Assembly (NCBI GenBank): GCA_946902985.2
Contig: OX336397.1
Span: 191,646,813-191,710,812, forward strand
Origin: Meconema thalassinum
Taxonomy: Eukaryota > Arthropoda > Insecta > Orthoptera > Tettigoniidae
Reading direction: 5' to 3'
Length of the DNA: 64,000 nucleotides
The stretch's first letter is position 1. Every line of letters starts with the position of its first letter. Under the pieces are notes generated by a model. That model ran no database searches. It was not told the origin of the DNA and worked only from the letters and a program-made list of their open reading frames with translations. Below, piece by piece: positions 48,736 to 60,258 of this stretch. The position numbers and the translations under genes are program-made.

Positions 48736-48783
48736 GCTGCTGCTGCTGTTTTAAGGGGCCTGACATCTAGGTTATCGGCCCAC
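48736..48783 (-). mobile_element. SINE 3'-tail fragment
   Basis: Minus strand GTGGGCCGATAACCTAG then ATGTCAGGCCCCTTAAAACAG followed by GCA repeats, a form common at the 3' end of insect SINEs. No tRNA head adjacent. Confidence 0.4.
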
Positions 48784-48879
48784 TAAGCATTTTATATAGT
48801 GGCCTAAGTTAACTAACTTCCTTGGCAACTAACCAACAATACACCCAGTAGAAGCCTTTGCAAGATCTGAGTAGATCAT

Positions 48880-49140
48880 CAAATATTGAGGAAGGTTTTG
48901 GAAGATATGTCTAGATCAGTGATGAAGGTTTTGAAGATCTGTGTAGATCATTTAATATTGATGAAGGTTTTGAAGATCTGTGTAGATCATTTAATATTGA
49001 TGAAGGTTTTGAAGATCTGTGTAGATCATTGAATATTGATGAAGGTTTTGATGATATGTGTAGATCATTGAATATTGAAGATGGTTTTGGAAGACCTGGG
49101 TAGATCATTGAGTATTGAAGAAGGTTTTGGAAGATCTGAG
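48880..49140. repeat. 39-bp tandem repeat
   Basis: About six copies of a 39-bp unit containing GTGTAGATCATTTAATATTG then ATGAAGGTTTTGAAGATCT. The period is a multiple of three, so one minus-strand frame stays open through it; I regard this as incidental. Confidence 0.85.
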
Positions 49141-50699
49141 CGTAAAACTTGACGAGAACTACTTTATGGGAGAAATTTCATGAAGTACTGTGTCTGTATT
49201 TCTGTGTATCTTTATGTACACCTATAACTCGTGTTCGGATGCTTGGAGCATCGTAAAATTAGGTAGGTATCCATGAGGGTCAATACACTAATCATTTATA
49301 TAACTCTTCACTGTACTTCTCATAGAAGGGTGGGTATAGGGAAAAAAAGTTTAAAAATACATGCTAAAATAGGCGAAATTAGGTGAATTTAGTTTGAGAG
49401 CACATTTTAACTAATCATTCTTTTTGTCAACAAACGGGTACATCGTAAGGATGATTTTGTTTGTTTAGTCTCAATTACAAATACACACACTGCTAAAGCC
49501 ACCACAATAACACAGGTTATCAGACAAATGTTAATAAACATTCTTGTTGTAGCACCCCTCAAGAGATGTCTGTAGAAAGTCACGACTTATCGGCACCATA
49601 GTCGGAACTAATCCTTCATCGTAGCGGTGCTGCTACAAGGATTTGGAAAGTATTTGAAGAAATTATTATTTGAGGATGGTTTTAAGATAATCTTGCTCTT
49701 ACAGTGAATCGCTAACAGTATCTGAATGAGCTCAATAAACAACTTCTAGGTCATCAAAATATAATTTCGGTTCAAGTTAAAAAGATTTCTTTCTACAGTC
49801 ACTAACAGTGAACAGCATCATTTCCCAGAATATACACACAAACACACTCCTGAGTCTTGGCCAAGCCCAGTCTGTCATAAAATTATACAGGTTGCAACTC
49901 AAGATCTTTTGAACAAATACAAAGGGCGTTTTAGTAGAAAATAAACACTTGTTTAACATGGAGTTGCGCCATTACCACGAGGTAAAATATTTCCACGACG
50001 CAGTTACGCAGAAAGAAAATACAAAGACAACCCAAATAAGCAGATGAACAATAAATAAATATCACACTTCCTGGAACTTCATTCATTTCATCTGTCATTA
50101 ACTCCTCTTGTGAGGTTGGCATAAGGAAGGGCATCCTGCAGTAAAAACCACCCGCCACATAGGCTCGCATCTCGTCCCGGACCCCGTTGAAAACGGGAAT
50201 AATAAGGGGTAGACATATTGTGTAGGGTGGGTATATTGTAAGTATTTTTATTCTCAATTGCATTTTGTGACTATTTTGAATCTAAATTACATTTTGTAAG
50301 TATTTTCTATCTAAATTGCCTTTTGTAAATATTGTCAATTCAAATAACAGTACAGTACGTATGTAGTTAGTTTTAGTTGTAAGTAGGTAGTTAGTTTGTC
50401 TATTAGATATATGTCATTGTTCTATTAGACTGTGGTGTGTGTGTGTGTCTGGTAGCAGTTGCATTGTTTATTAGTTCTAGTTCATTGTTTCAGTAGACTG
50501 TGCTGTGTGAGGGTGCATGTGAGTGTGCCTGGTGACAGACTGTTTTAGTGGTAGTATTTGTTGTTGGTGGAACTTAAGTATTTTTTTCGTTAGTAGAATT
50601 TTGGTATTTAATTGTTAATACGGTAGAAGGTTAGTATTTTTGTTAGTAGAATTGCTCTTTACTTATTCTGAAAGGGAGTAGCAGTCTTTCAGAATAAAT
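49141..50699. other. Stretch upstream of RTE coding region, no gene
   Basis: AT-rich. 50,100-50,215 contains an antisense block (GCATCCTGCAGTAAAAACCACC) of a kind seen in LINE-related repeats. Since the RTE insertion appears bounded by target duplications at about 48,554 and 53,848, this may be its long 5' region with nested debris, or older sequence. Not resolved. Confidence 0.35.
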
Positions 50700-50850
50700 C
50701 AATTCTTTACTAGTCTTATAGACGGTTAAGATATTGATAATATAAGCCAAATGATGGCTACACTGCGTCCTGCTGCACGGCTGAAAGCAACGGGAAACTA
50801 CAGCCGTATGCTATTCCCGAGGATATGCACCTCTCTATGCATAATTACAT

Positions 50851-51660
50851 GTGATGATGACCTCCTCCCTCGTAAAATTTCAATCCGGCGGTAAACTAGT
50901 CCCCCGTTCGTATCTCCGGGTGGGGACTACTCGAGAGGGGGTTAACATCACAGAAGTGACAAAGAGGAAATCTGACATTCTACGGATCGGAGCGTGGAAT
51001 GTTAGAAGTCTGCTAGGAAGTGGAAGGTTAGAAAACTTAGAAAGGGAAATGGATAGGTTGAGGTTGGATTTGGTTGGGATTAGTGAAATGCGCTGGCAGG
51101 AAGGACAGGACTTTTGGTCAGGAGACTATAGGGTCATTAGCACTAAATCAAGCAATGGGCAAGCAGGGGTTGGCCTCAAATTGAGTAGGAAACTTGGACA
51201 GCGGGTGGAATATTAAGAACAATATAGTGAACGGATTATTGTAGCAAAAATAAATACTAAACCTACCAGCACCACAGTGGTACAAGTCTATATGCCTACC
51301 AGTCAAGAAGATGATGAGGATGTTGAAAAGGTCTACGAAGAAATATACGAAATTCTGAGGTATATCAAGGGTGATGAAAATGTTATTGTAATTGGGAGAT
51401 AGGTATGCTGTGGTAGGAAAAGGGAGGGAAGGGAAGATAGTAGGAGATTTCGGATTAGGTGAAAGGAATGATCGAGGAAGCAGGCTGGTAGAATTCTGCA
51501 CCGAGCATGAGTTGGTCATAGCTAACAACTTATTCAATAACCACAATAGAAGAATATACACATGGATGAGACCAGGAGATACAGGGCGTTACCAAATCGA
51601 CCTCATTATGGTCAAGCAGAGGTTTCGAAACCAGATTTAGGATTGTAAAGCATATCCTGG
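50851..51660 (+). pseudogene. RTE endonuclease domain (broken)
   Basis: Begins in the region KLVPRSYLRVGTTR, with endonuclease motifs RIGAWNVRSLLGSGRLE (catalytic N), LVGISEMRWQ (catalytic E) and GDYRVI. An in-frame stop at 51,214 interrupts it; the following codons continue (YMPTSQEDDEDVEKVYEEI) to a frame break near 51,400, after which GDFGLGERNDRG, ANNLF and RYQIDLIMVKQRFRN follow. The terminal SDHNLVV motif is at about 51,680, just before the RT frame. It would nick target DNA for priming. Confidence 0.85.
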
Positions 51661-51694
51661 TGCTGACATAAACTCTGACCACAATCTGGTTGTA

Positions 51695-53827
51695 ATGAAA
51701 TGCAGATTAAAGTTGAAGAAACTGAAGAAAAGTCAAAAGCCAAAAAGGTGGGCAATAGACAGACTGAAAGTGAAGGATGTAAACGAAAGATTCAAGAAGA
51801 GTATAAAGGAAGGACTAATGAAAAACCCTCCACAAACTTCAATTGCAGACGAATGGGCACTTTTGAAGAATGAAATAACAAAATCCGCAGAAGAAAACAT
51901 TGGTAGGAAAGAAAGAATAGGTAGAAAACCGTGGATCACTCAGGATATACTAGAATTGATGGATGAAAGGCGGAAACACAAGAATGTAAGAGATGAGAAG
52001 AGGAAAGCAGTATACAGACGTCTGAGAAATGAGGTTAACAAGAATTGCAAGGAAGCGAAAGAAGAATGGTTGAAGGAGAAATGTGCAGGTATAGAAAATT
52101 GTCTGAAATTAGGAAAAGTAGGCACAGCTTATCGAAGGATTAAGAATACTTTTGGGAAAAAGAAGACTAAGTGCTGTAATATTAAGGACACAAATGGAAA
52201 GCCCCTAACAGATAGGGAAGAAAAGGTTGAAAGATGGAAAGCTTACATAGAGAGTTTGTATAAGGGAAAGGAGATTGAGAATCATGTAATGGAAAGGGAG
52301 GAGGAAATTGATGAGTATGCGAAACGAGATTTAATACTGAGATCAGAATTTGATAGAGCTTTGGAAGACTTAAGCAGGAAAAAAGCACCTGGCATAGATG
52401 ATATACCGATTGAGTTGCTACGCTGCATAGGAGATGAAGGTCTGATCAGGTTATTTCACTTGGTGTGTAGGATTTATGAGACAGGTGAGGTACCCCCTGA
52501 TTTCAAGAAGAATGTAATCATCCCTATACCAAAGAAAGTGGGAGCTGACAGATGTGAAGATTACCATACAATCAGCTTGATTACTCATGCTTCAAAGATC
52601 CTGTCTAGGATAATTTACAAGAGGATTGAAAGCCAGATAGAAACGGAGTTGGGTGAAGACCAGTTTGGTTTCAGGAGAAATGTAGGAACAAGGGAAGCTG
52701 TACTAATTCTTAGGCTGATTTTGGAAGGTAGAATAAGGAAAGATAAGAGAACGTTCATGGCTTTTGTAGACTTAGAAAAGGCTTTTGATAACGTTGATTG
52801 GACTAAATTGTTTGACATTTTGAAATCGATTGGAATAAAGTACAGGGATAGGAGGGTGATATACAATCTATACAGAAACCAGACAGCAGTCATTCGAGTT
52901 GAAGGACATGAGAGAGAAGCTGGTATTCAGAAAGGTGTAAGGCAAGGCTGCAACTTATCACCCATACTTTTCGATCTTTACATTGAACAAGCAATGAAGG
53001 AAATTAGAGAAAAATGTAAAGTGGGAGTGAAGATTCAAGGAGAAATAATTTCAACTCTGAGATTTGCTGATGACATAGTCATCTTGGCCGAAAAGCCTGA
53101 GGATTTGAATGAGTTTTTGAATGGTATGGACTCCGTCTTACGGAAAGAATTCATGATAAAAATTAATAAATGTAAAACAAAAATACTGGAATGCAGCCGA
53201 AATAAATCAGAAACCTCTATGGAGATCAAATTGACAGGTGAAAAGCTGAAGGAAGTAGGAGACTTCTGTTACTTAGGAAGCAGAATAACCAGTGATGGAC
53301 GAAGCAAAGAGGATATTAAAAGTAGGTTGGCTCAGGCAAAGAAAGCATTTCTACAAAAAAGGAATCTGCTGACATCAAATATAGATTTAGGTATTAGGAA
53401 GTCATTTTTGAAAGCCTTTGTCTGGAGCGTGGCGCTCTATGGAAGTGAAACTTGGGCTATTGGTGCAGCAGAAAAGAGGAGAATAGAAGCATTTGAAATG
53501 TGGTGTTACAGGAGAATGATGAAGATCAGATGGGTAGAAAGGGTTACAAACAAAGAGGTATTAAGATGAGTGGGAGAGGAGGGAAGTTTCTGGCGACTGC
53601 TAATGAAGAGAAGAGATAGGTTGGTAGGACACATACTAAGACACCCAGGAATAGCAAGCTTAGTTATGGAAGGAAGGGTCGAGGACAAGAACTGTAGGGG
53701 TAGACCAAGGTTAGAATATGTTAAACAGATTGCCTCAGTTGTAGGGTGTGGTAGCTATGTAGAGATGAAACGATTAGCTCAGGACAGGGAGGCATGGAGA
53801 TCTGCATCAAACCAGTCAAAAGACTGA
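51695..53827 (+). pseudogene. RTE reverse transcriptase (one in-frame stop)
   Basis: An open frame of 624 codons to a TGA at 53,567, then 85 more codons in the same frame to the true end at 53,827. RT motifs: KKAPGIDDIPIELLR, the HTISLITHASKILSRIIYKR block, FMAFVDLEKAFDNVDW, GVRQGCNLSPILFDLYIE and the catalytic FADD (LRFADDIVILAE), which is intact. The C-terminus has the conserved WCYRRMMKI, GHILRHPG and RGRPRLEYVKQI blocks and ends SNQSKD. Apart from the stop this is the best preserved RT in the window. Confidence 0.9.
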
Positions 53828-53847
53828 AGACTCAAACAACAACAACA

Positions 53848-54505
53848 ACGCTTAGTTAATTAACAGTGAGGAAATGCGTGAAATTCATTTTGAAGCAGAA
53901 AATTTAGCACCCGCATTAAAAAGGAAAAGCCTTTGCATTCCTACAAAGAGGGTAAATATAAAGTAACATGTTGTTTGTATGTTTAAGACTTACTCATTTA
54001 AGTGATTTCCACTTGCAACTGCTTCATCATTCTGATTTTCTTCTTTTACATCCTGGGGATAAGATGCAATAATTTAAGTCAGGGTTATCATCTTATACTT
54101 TTACACAAATGACAACCCATGTAATTGTACAGCACACCTCAGCTGAAGTGAAGATATGTTCGCTGAATGACAATCTACTGTCCATCACATCCTAGAGCTA
54201 GAGATAAACTTTTTTCAGATAAGTGGTTTAATTCCCAGTTCTGATACTCATAATACACCTTTAGAGACCAAGTTACACTTAGAGCGAATGAAAATGCGAA
54301 GATCAGTGCCCCAATGGAAGTATTAGCTTTAAGGATCGAGGACAAATGAACTTTTACGTTTAATTCTTTTAGCCGTAAGACCATTAGAGAGGGGCAGATG
54401 ACAATACAATAGACCATAACAGGTCCTACGGTCCAACACGTGCATATATCATTGAGTAACATGCTACTACACTGTCCATACGAACATGACTTCTGAGAAT
54501 GAAGG
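53848..54505 (-). repeat. Duplicated segment, part 2 (matches 63,340-64,000)
   Basis: Contains exon 4 and its upstream intron. Collinear match to 63,340-64,000, which runs off the window. Together with 48,297-48,580 it shows a tandem duplication of part of the zinc-finger locus, about 9.5 kb apart today. Confidence 0.85.
53994..54052 (-). CDS. Zinc-finger gene exon 4
   Basis: 59 bases between acceptor CCAG and donor GTAAGT. Encodes DVKEENQNDEAVASGNHLN plus two bases (GA) that are completed by the first base of the zinc-finger exon. Acidic linker. An identically sized, slightly diverged copy exists at 63,490-63,548, which supports it being a real exon. Confidence 0.65.
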
Positions 54506-54630
54506 CATGTATCAATCATCCTTCAAAACATTATATAACGCATTTCATCATAGTTCACTGCAATTTAATATTTTATTGCTCAAAAAGTAGATTGAGTTAA
54601 TTAAATGCTTCTAAGGGGAGTCTATTGTCG

Positions 54631-55200
54631 AGCATGCTAGTAACTCTAAGAATTATGTGTCTGCTAGTGTACGGGAGCACACAGTTTGCAAAGGAGATTA
54701 GAGCACCTAGTAACTATAAGAATTGTGTGTCTGCCAGTGTACGGGAGCACACAGTTTGCAAAGGAGATTAGAGCAGATAGTAACTCTAAGAATTATGTGA
54801 CTACTCGAGCACGGGAGCACACAGTTTGCAAAGGAGATTAGAGCAGCTAGTAACTCTAAGAATTATGTGTCTGCTAGTGTACGGGAACACACAGTTTGCA
54901 AAGGAGATTAGGGCATGCTAGTAACTCTAAGAATTACGTGTCTGCTAGAGCACGGGAGCACACAGTTTGCAAAGGAGATTAGAGCAGCTAGTAACTCTAT
55001 GAATTATGTGTCTGCTAGTGTGTGGGAACACACAGTTTGCAAAGGAGATTAGGGCATGCTATTAACTCTAAGAATTACGTGTCTGCTAGAGCACGGGAGC
55101 ACACAGTTTGCAAAGGAGATTAGAGCAGCTAGTAACTCTAAGAATGATGTGTCTGCTTGTGTACGGGAGCACACTGTTTGCAAAGGAGATTAGAGCAGGT
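54631..55200. repeat. 70-bp tandem repeat, about 8 copies
   Basis: Unit includes TAACTCTAAGAATTATGTGT, GTACGGGAGCACACAGTTTG and CAAAGGAGATTAGAGCA. Copies start at 54,641, 54,711, 54,781, 54,851, 54,922 and so on, some with a 1-2 base longer GGGCATGC variant that itself alternates, suggesting a two-unit higher-order pattern. Lies in intron 3 between exons 3 and 4. Confidence 0.9.
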
Positions 55201-55316
55201 ACTAACAGCCAAACGCTTCCGTTTTTATCAACATAATTATGAGAACACATCTCTTAATCCCCAAATGCTATTCGGAGACAAGGAGATGTCTTGAAAATAA
55301 GCATGAAGTTACTTAC

Positions 55317-55418
55317 CTCACTCAGATCTGAAGACGAGGATTCTGTTTTGATGCATGGACTGATACCCGGAATATAAGATTCCTCAATCTTCATATCCGT
55401 GTGATGGACTGTTTCGTC
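55317..55418 (-). CDS. Zinc-finger gene exon 3
   Basis: 102 bases (34 codons) from acceptor TTTGGAG to donor GTAAGT, phase 0 at both ends. Encodes DETVHHTDMKIEESYIP followed by a CIKTE segment; the IKTE tetrapeptide fits a sumoylation consensus, common in insect zinc-finger linkers. The acceptor region (55,400-55,460) is similar to 55,680-55,740 inside the P-element remnant. The acceptor is weak in pyrimidines, so the 5' boundary is the least certain of the set. Confidence 0.55.
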
Positions 55419-55646
55419 CTCCAAAGGAATGATTTGTTAGGCATACAAGTTCCTTTGTGTAGGTGTAATTATAACTTACAGATGTTTCTAAACTTGCACT
55501 GAATGAATTAAGGAATAATATAACATACTAATGGTAATTCAACCCAGCATACATAATTTACATTCGTCTATGGCAACGTGGCAAAGGACTCAACAGTTAT
55601 TGTGCAGGTTTTATCAAAAACATTTCAGTTAGTACACACTCGCAAA

Positions 55647-56273
55647 TCATGGACCTACCATATTTTCACTAGCAATGATGGTCTCTATCGTCCTGTAAAG
55701 GAATGACTTGTTCACATACATGTTCCTCGTTTGAGTCTCTAATAGGCCTTCTATCGTATTCTTCTGAAGTTCTGAGCCTTCGTCTAACACGAAACCTTCA
55801 TCTAGAAAGTGATTTGTTAACAATTTCAACAGATGGGTTACATCACAGAAAACCCACACATTTATGTTACTGCCCACTGGATTGCTGAAAAAACTTTTAT
55901 TACTGATTACATGTAGTTCCTTCCAGGCTTAAGTGTTTTTCCATCCCATATCATTAGCTACTGCGACAATACGAATGCCACAACCCTTAAACTGGCTAAT
56001 AATGTTTTGTAACAACTCTGAAGTCATTATTACATCGAAGTCATAAAAGGCGGGCTGCTTCCATTTAGCAAACAGTCCTCCGACCATAGCTCTGGCTTTC
56101 AACAGACAAAGTACCTCTCTCAGAATTCCAGGTCTGCCCTGAAAATGCAGAATCAATTTCTGTCGAGTTGAACGGCATTGGTATTGGAATGTGGCGATTT
56201 CTAAAAATATTCGTATGCTTACTTCGAAAGTGATCTTAGTGCGAGGATATTTGCTATGTTCTCTGAAGACCAT
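55647..56273 (-). pseudogene. P-element-like (THAP-type) transposase fragment
   Basis: About 209 codons in one frame with a single internal stop (TAA at about 55,929). Recognisable features of P-element transposase: GGLFAKWKQPAFYDFD, MTSELLQNII, AVANDMGWKNT (the DMG block should hold a catalytic aspartate of the RNase H-like fold), then VWVFCDVTHLLKLLTNHFLD. The N-terminal THAP domain, the leucine zipper and the rest of the catalytic core are missing. It lies in the intron between zinc-finger exons 2 and 3, on the same strand. Confidence 0.8.
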
Positions 56274-57373
56274 TTCACCCTCTTTTAACTCCTAATAAAA
56301 ATCGAACCTGCCCTGCAATAAAACAAGTGGACAGAACTTTTACCACCTCCCTTCTTAGAGCACCCATACGTACTTTCGCGGAAGGCGTTTCGGGTTTGAG
56401 ATTTTGAACTTTCTTAGAACCGCTGATTATGATGATGGTCTCAATAATGTGAAGTGTGTGTCACATGGCCTATGATAGTTCGTCTACAGGATATCACATA
56501 CGCTAACCTATTAGCGAAGGCAAGATCAGGTACCAGTGGCCTACAACTTTCAAAAACAAAAAAATAACATAGACAAAATAGAGCCATTTAATACTACAAT
56601 TACCGTACCGTATGTATTTGGTACCGGTATAATCACTGGTGGTATGATGATAGAAGCGGCTCTGGCAATGCTTTTAACCTCTAAATAGAGTGCAAAAATA
56701 AATTGTTATAAAATGTGAACACGCATTATGTCCGTATAGCCTGTGGGACTAATAACACTCGATTTATACTGGCACAGAACAACAGGGTGTAAAAGTGACC
56801 TAATTATTATACAATGTTACAAACCGGTCATGTTTTTTATATTTATCCGAAACGGAACAAAAGTATTGTTCGCGTGTCTGAATAAAACACGATTTTCAGG
56901 ACAACGGGATCCTTCCTTCTCAATAAAATCTAAAATCTCTCTGACTAAAATACATCATCGATGAGAGTGAGCACGCACAAATTACGCCTAGTCCAGAAAA
57001 GATATCACCTTCGTACCAGAATCACCTACTAATGTACAAGCTTTATATGATATTTCACTATTATATACAGCCTTGAATTGGAAACTACGGGCTAAAATGT
57101 TTCACAGACACCTGTAGGAAGCAAACTTTTATAGGTTAAGAATGTAAACAACGCTCTTAGGTTTCTACGTTCGTTGCCAAGAGCCAACTGCGGTGACGTC
57201 AGGTAGCTAAGTTCTGAACTAGTAGTCGTCGACGGTGGCGTTTGCCGGCAAAAGTAGGAACTACTTGAAAATTGATCGTCTGCAGTGCTTAATTGAATTA
57301 AAACAGTTACACACACTAATACAGTCATCACAATTAACACCAGTTATCAGACAGATTCTACACATAACCAAAG

Positions 57374-57433
57374 TACATGGGGCTACATGACCGCGTTGTC
57401 GCAGCCCCTAAATTTAAGAACCAACCAACCAAC
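57374..57433 (+). mobile_element. SINE 3'-tail fragment with (ACCA)n-like tail
   Basis: GGGGCTACATGACCG then TTGTCGCAGCCCCTAAATTT followed by AACCAACCAACC. Similar in plan to 48,736-48,783 (GGGC...GCCCC stem then a repeated tail). No tRNA-like head is adjacent. Confidence 0.35.
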
Positions 57434-57689
57434 AGCAGCTGTGAACTAAGATTAACAGCGCTGAACCGAGAAATGTCGCCGGTTAAATATAAGATTATTT
57501 CAAGACAGGGTGGTTTAAGTTTAACGTTTATACCACGAAAATTCTGAGCTCAGCATTCGCAAAGATTAGCTGAACTCGGTGCAATGAGATCAAATGCTTT
57601 AAAGTTTAAACAACCTGCCCTTAAACATCCTTTAAAAATCTTGGAGTTTTCATGTTAAAGGTTATCACTAAAGAAGTGTTTCATCCTCC

Positions 57690-59213
57690 AACAAGTAGTT
57701 CCGTGAAGAACTAAAGCCTATTTTCATAAATCCCACTTATGTTAATTGCCACTATCAACATACAAAATTTCAGTTTGATTGCTGTAATAGATTACTAGAT
57801 ATTGAGAACCGACTAAATATTGCGGATGGTCGCCATGTTGGATTTTTATATATGTAGGTCTTAGAGTTATGTACTGTTACATGAAGATTATTATGTACGT
57901 GTAGTATTCAAAATTCAATCGCATGATTAGGACACAAGAAGTAAAAACGGGATTTTAAAATTTCGCACAGCTGCCATCTTGTGGTTATTGAAACAATTGA
58001 AATAAATTAGATGCCAGTGGATTAACATTTGTATTAGGATTTACAGTACCAAGTTTCACTGCACTCGGATGGTTAAATTGCGAGAAACGTCCATGTGAAT
58101 ATGTATACTTCGCTTCACCACCATGTAGGATTTTTGATCACCAGATTATTGAAAGTCCTATAGGTGAACTTATATTCATAGCCTCTATGAACATAAAAAG
58201 AAATCAGTTTGATTGCTGTAATAGATTCGCAGATATTGAGAACCGTCTAAATATTTCGGATGGTTGCCATGTTGGATTGTTATATGTATAGGCCATAGAG
58301 TCATGTATTATTAAAGAAAAATTATTGCGTAGGTTCATTAATCAAACTTTCACTTCCATCGGATGATTACGACACAAGAAATAAAAACTTAATTTTAGAA
58401 TTCGCACAGCCGCAATCTTGAGGTTTTGTAAACAATTGAACTAAATTAGATACCAGTGCATTACAATGTGTATAAGCAATTGCTGTACCAAGTTTCATTG
58501 CATTTGGATCATTAAATCGCGAGGAAAGTCTATTTAATACTTTCAAATTCGCTTGGCCGCCATGTTCGTTTTGTAGTTAACCGGTTTTTGGAAGTCTAAT
58601 AGATGAACTTTCAGTAGTACCCTTTATCTCCGTACGAAATTTCAGGGTGATACCTGTAATAGTTTCGGAGATATAGAATGCCGGTGAAATATTCCGCACA
58701 GCCGCCATCTTGAGGTTATGTAAACAATTGAACGAAGTTTGATGTCGGTGAATTGCGATGTGTATAGACATACACTGCACCAAGTTTCATTGCGTTTGAT
58801 TGGTTAAATCGCGAGAAACGTCTATCTATTAGTCGCAACTTCGCTTGGCCGCCATGATAGTTTTGTAGTTACCAGGTTTTCAAAAGTCACATAGGTGAAT
58901 TTCTAGTAGATCCCTTTATCACCGGACAAAATTCCAGGGTGATATCGGTAATTGTTTCGGAGATATTGAATGCTGGTGAAATATTTCGCTTAACCGCCAT
59001 GTTGGATTGCTGAGACGTAACAAAATTTGATGGGCACGGTCGAGGTCGTCCGTAATAGCGCTATGAACTCACCAAGGTTCATCGAAATCGCTCCAGCCGT
59101 TTAGATTTTATTAGGGACACACACACACGAATCACATACACACAGACAGACACACGGACAAAAGGTGATCTCATATGCCTATTTTTTCATAAATGAAAAT
59201 AAGCTAACAAAAT
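57690..59213. mobile_element. Hairpin-ended non-coding repeat, copy 2
   Basis: Begins AACAAGTAGTTCCGTGAAG then AAAGCCTATTTTCAT and ends ATGAAAATAAGCT, the same termini as 30,420-32,218. The interior consists of about four diverged tandem blocks of 0.3-0.45 kb, each with GCCGCCATGTTGGATT-like, TCGCGAGAAACGTC-like and GATATTG-like segments. A (CA)n/(CAGA)n tract lies just before the 3' hairpin. Non-coding. Confidence 0.65.
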
Positions 59214-59466
59214 GGCAGCAGAATAAACCAGCATTAACAATAAATTAGTAACTGTCAGCACAACATGTGGTGTAGACCTCACATACAAAAGGGGTCAGGG
59301 TGCCAACAGAGTGACCCTGCATTACAAATAAAATAGCTACTGTTAGCTCAGCGTGTTGTGTAGACTTCACATTCAATAGATCCCGGGAACTCGAATTATG
59401 ATTACAATAATATCAGCAACTGCTCACAGCTAAAATAAGAATTATTTAAATATTTAAATACATCAC

Positions 59467-59565
59467 CTGTATTTCAAGTTCCGATTTGACTGTCCAGTTT
59501 TTATCTTCGTACATATCACCAGAATCATCCAGCAGATTAGAAGTGGGTAACAGGTCAACTGATTC
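59467..59565 (-). CDS. Zinc-finger gene exon 2
   Basis: 99 bases (33 codons) from acceptor TTTCTAG to donor CAG/GTGATG, phase 0 both ends. Encodes ESVDLLPTSNLLDDSGDMYE then DKNWTVKSELEIQ. Acidic, no known domain; VKSE fits a sumoylation consensus. Lies 199 bases downstream of exon 1. Confidence 0.65.
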
Positions 59566-59764
59566 CTAGAAAGTATAATACAAGTATGAGCCAACGTAAA
59601 ACATGCAGCCAGAATAATTGTACTAAGTTATGTTGAAAAATAAAATATTTAACATCCTAGTTAGGCTACAATTTGGTGGCAAGTATTAAGTCACTAAACC
59701 TTGCTTGTTTTGAACATCACTAAGATTGCTATGTTACACGATATATCTAATAAATACAACTTAC

Positions 59765-59846
59765 AATATTAGGTAATTCATCAGTTTGAGACGGCCATTC
59801 TGGCTCACTCTTAATGAGTGTTTGTTGCTCCATATTGTCCAGCAAA
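59765..59846 (-). CDS. Zinc-finger gene first coding exon
   Basis: Acceptor GTTCTAG, 13 bases of 5' untranslated sequence, then ATG at 59,833. 23 codons beginning MEQQTLIKSEPEWPSQTDEL, then donor ATT/GTAAGT (phase 0). The IKSEPEW motif is typical of N-termini of insect C2H2 proteins. A non-coding first exon must lie further upstream; I did not find it. Start chosen because it is the first ATG after the acceptor and all downstream phases agree. Confidence 0.65.
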
Positions 59847-60258
59847 CTAGAACACACAAAGTGCACTTAAGGATAATAAGAAGCCATATACTTATACCAG
59901 TACGCAAAATCATTATTATTATTATCAAATGAGGTAATTTCAGAACTCAGAATACAAATAAGACTACAGTAATGAGAATATAACCCTCCTGGTGCACAGG
60001 GAGAAGAAGAGGTTAGCGCTCGACTTTATATGATATTAACTGAGTTAGGGAATAACAACAAGAAAAATATTAAGATCTATCCAGGGGAGTATATAAGGAG
60101 GGTGCTGAGGGAGTTCCAGCCCCCGTCCCCCGGAAAAAAGCCAGTACAAATTATGAAAGTGTTGCTTTGGTAAGAGCATGAAATAAGTGTTAATTTGGTT
60201 GTAACCTAAGCTTAACTTATTGGCTAAGTTAAAAACAATATAAAGATTGAAATTAGAC

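Larger units (their letters stand above)
50700..53847 (+). mobile_element. RTE-like LINE in intron 4 of zinc-finger gene
   Basis: Apurinic endonuclease then reverse transcriptase in one orientation, a very short 3' untranslated region and a (CAA)n tail ending at 53,847, features of RTE-like elements. The tail abuts ACGCTTAGTTA (53,848-53,858), repeated at 48,554-48,564. The uninterrupted version ACGCTTAATTA is at about 63,340, so these are target duplications (about 11 bases clear, perhaps 25 with divergence). Orientation is opposite to the host gene. A 5'-truncated relative lies at 61,172-61,561. Confidence 0.85.

Noticed and set aside
48911..49108. 13-residue repeat protein frame on the minus strand
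   Set aside because: Result of a 39-bp tandem repeat whose length is a multiple of three.
54175..54519. Minus-strand 114-codon frame, Cys-rich with hydrophobic segments
   Set aside because: Lies in duplicated intron sequence; the counterpart at 63,660-64,000 does not keep the frame open, so it is probably not coding.
57092..57340. Minus-strand 82-codon frame starting with a hydrophobic, signal-peptide-like stretch
   Set aside because: The start region resembles non-coding sequence near 49,470-49,530, there is no recognisable domain, and it lies in a zinc-finger intron.
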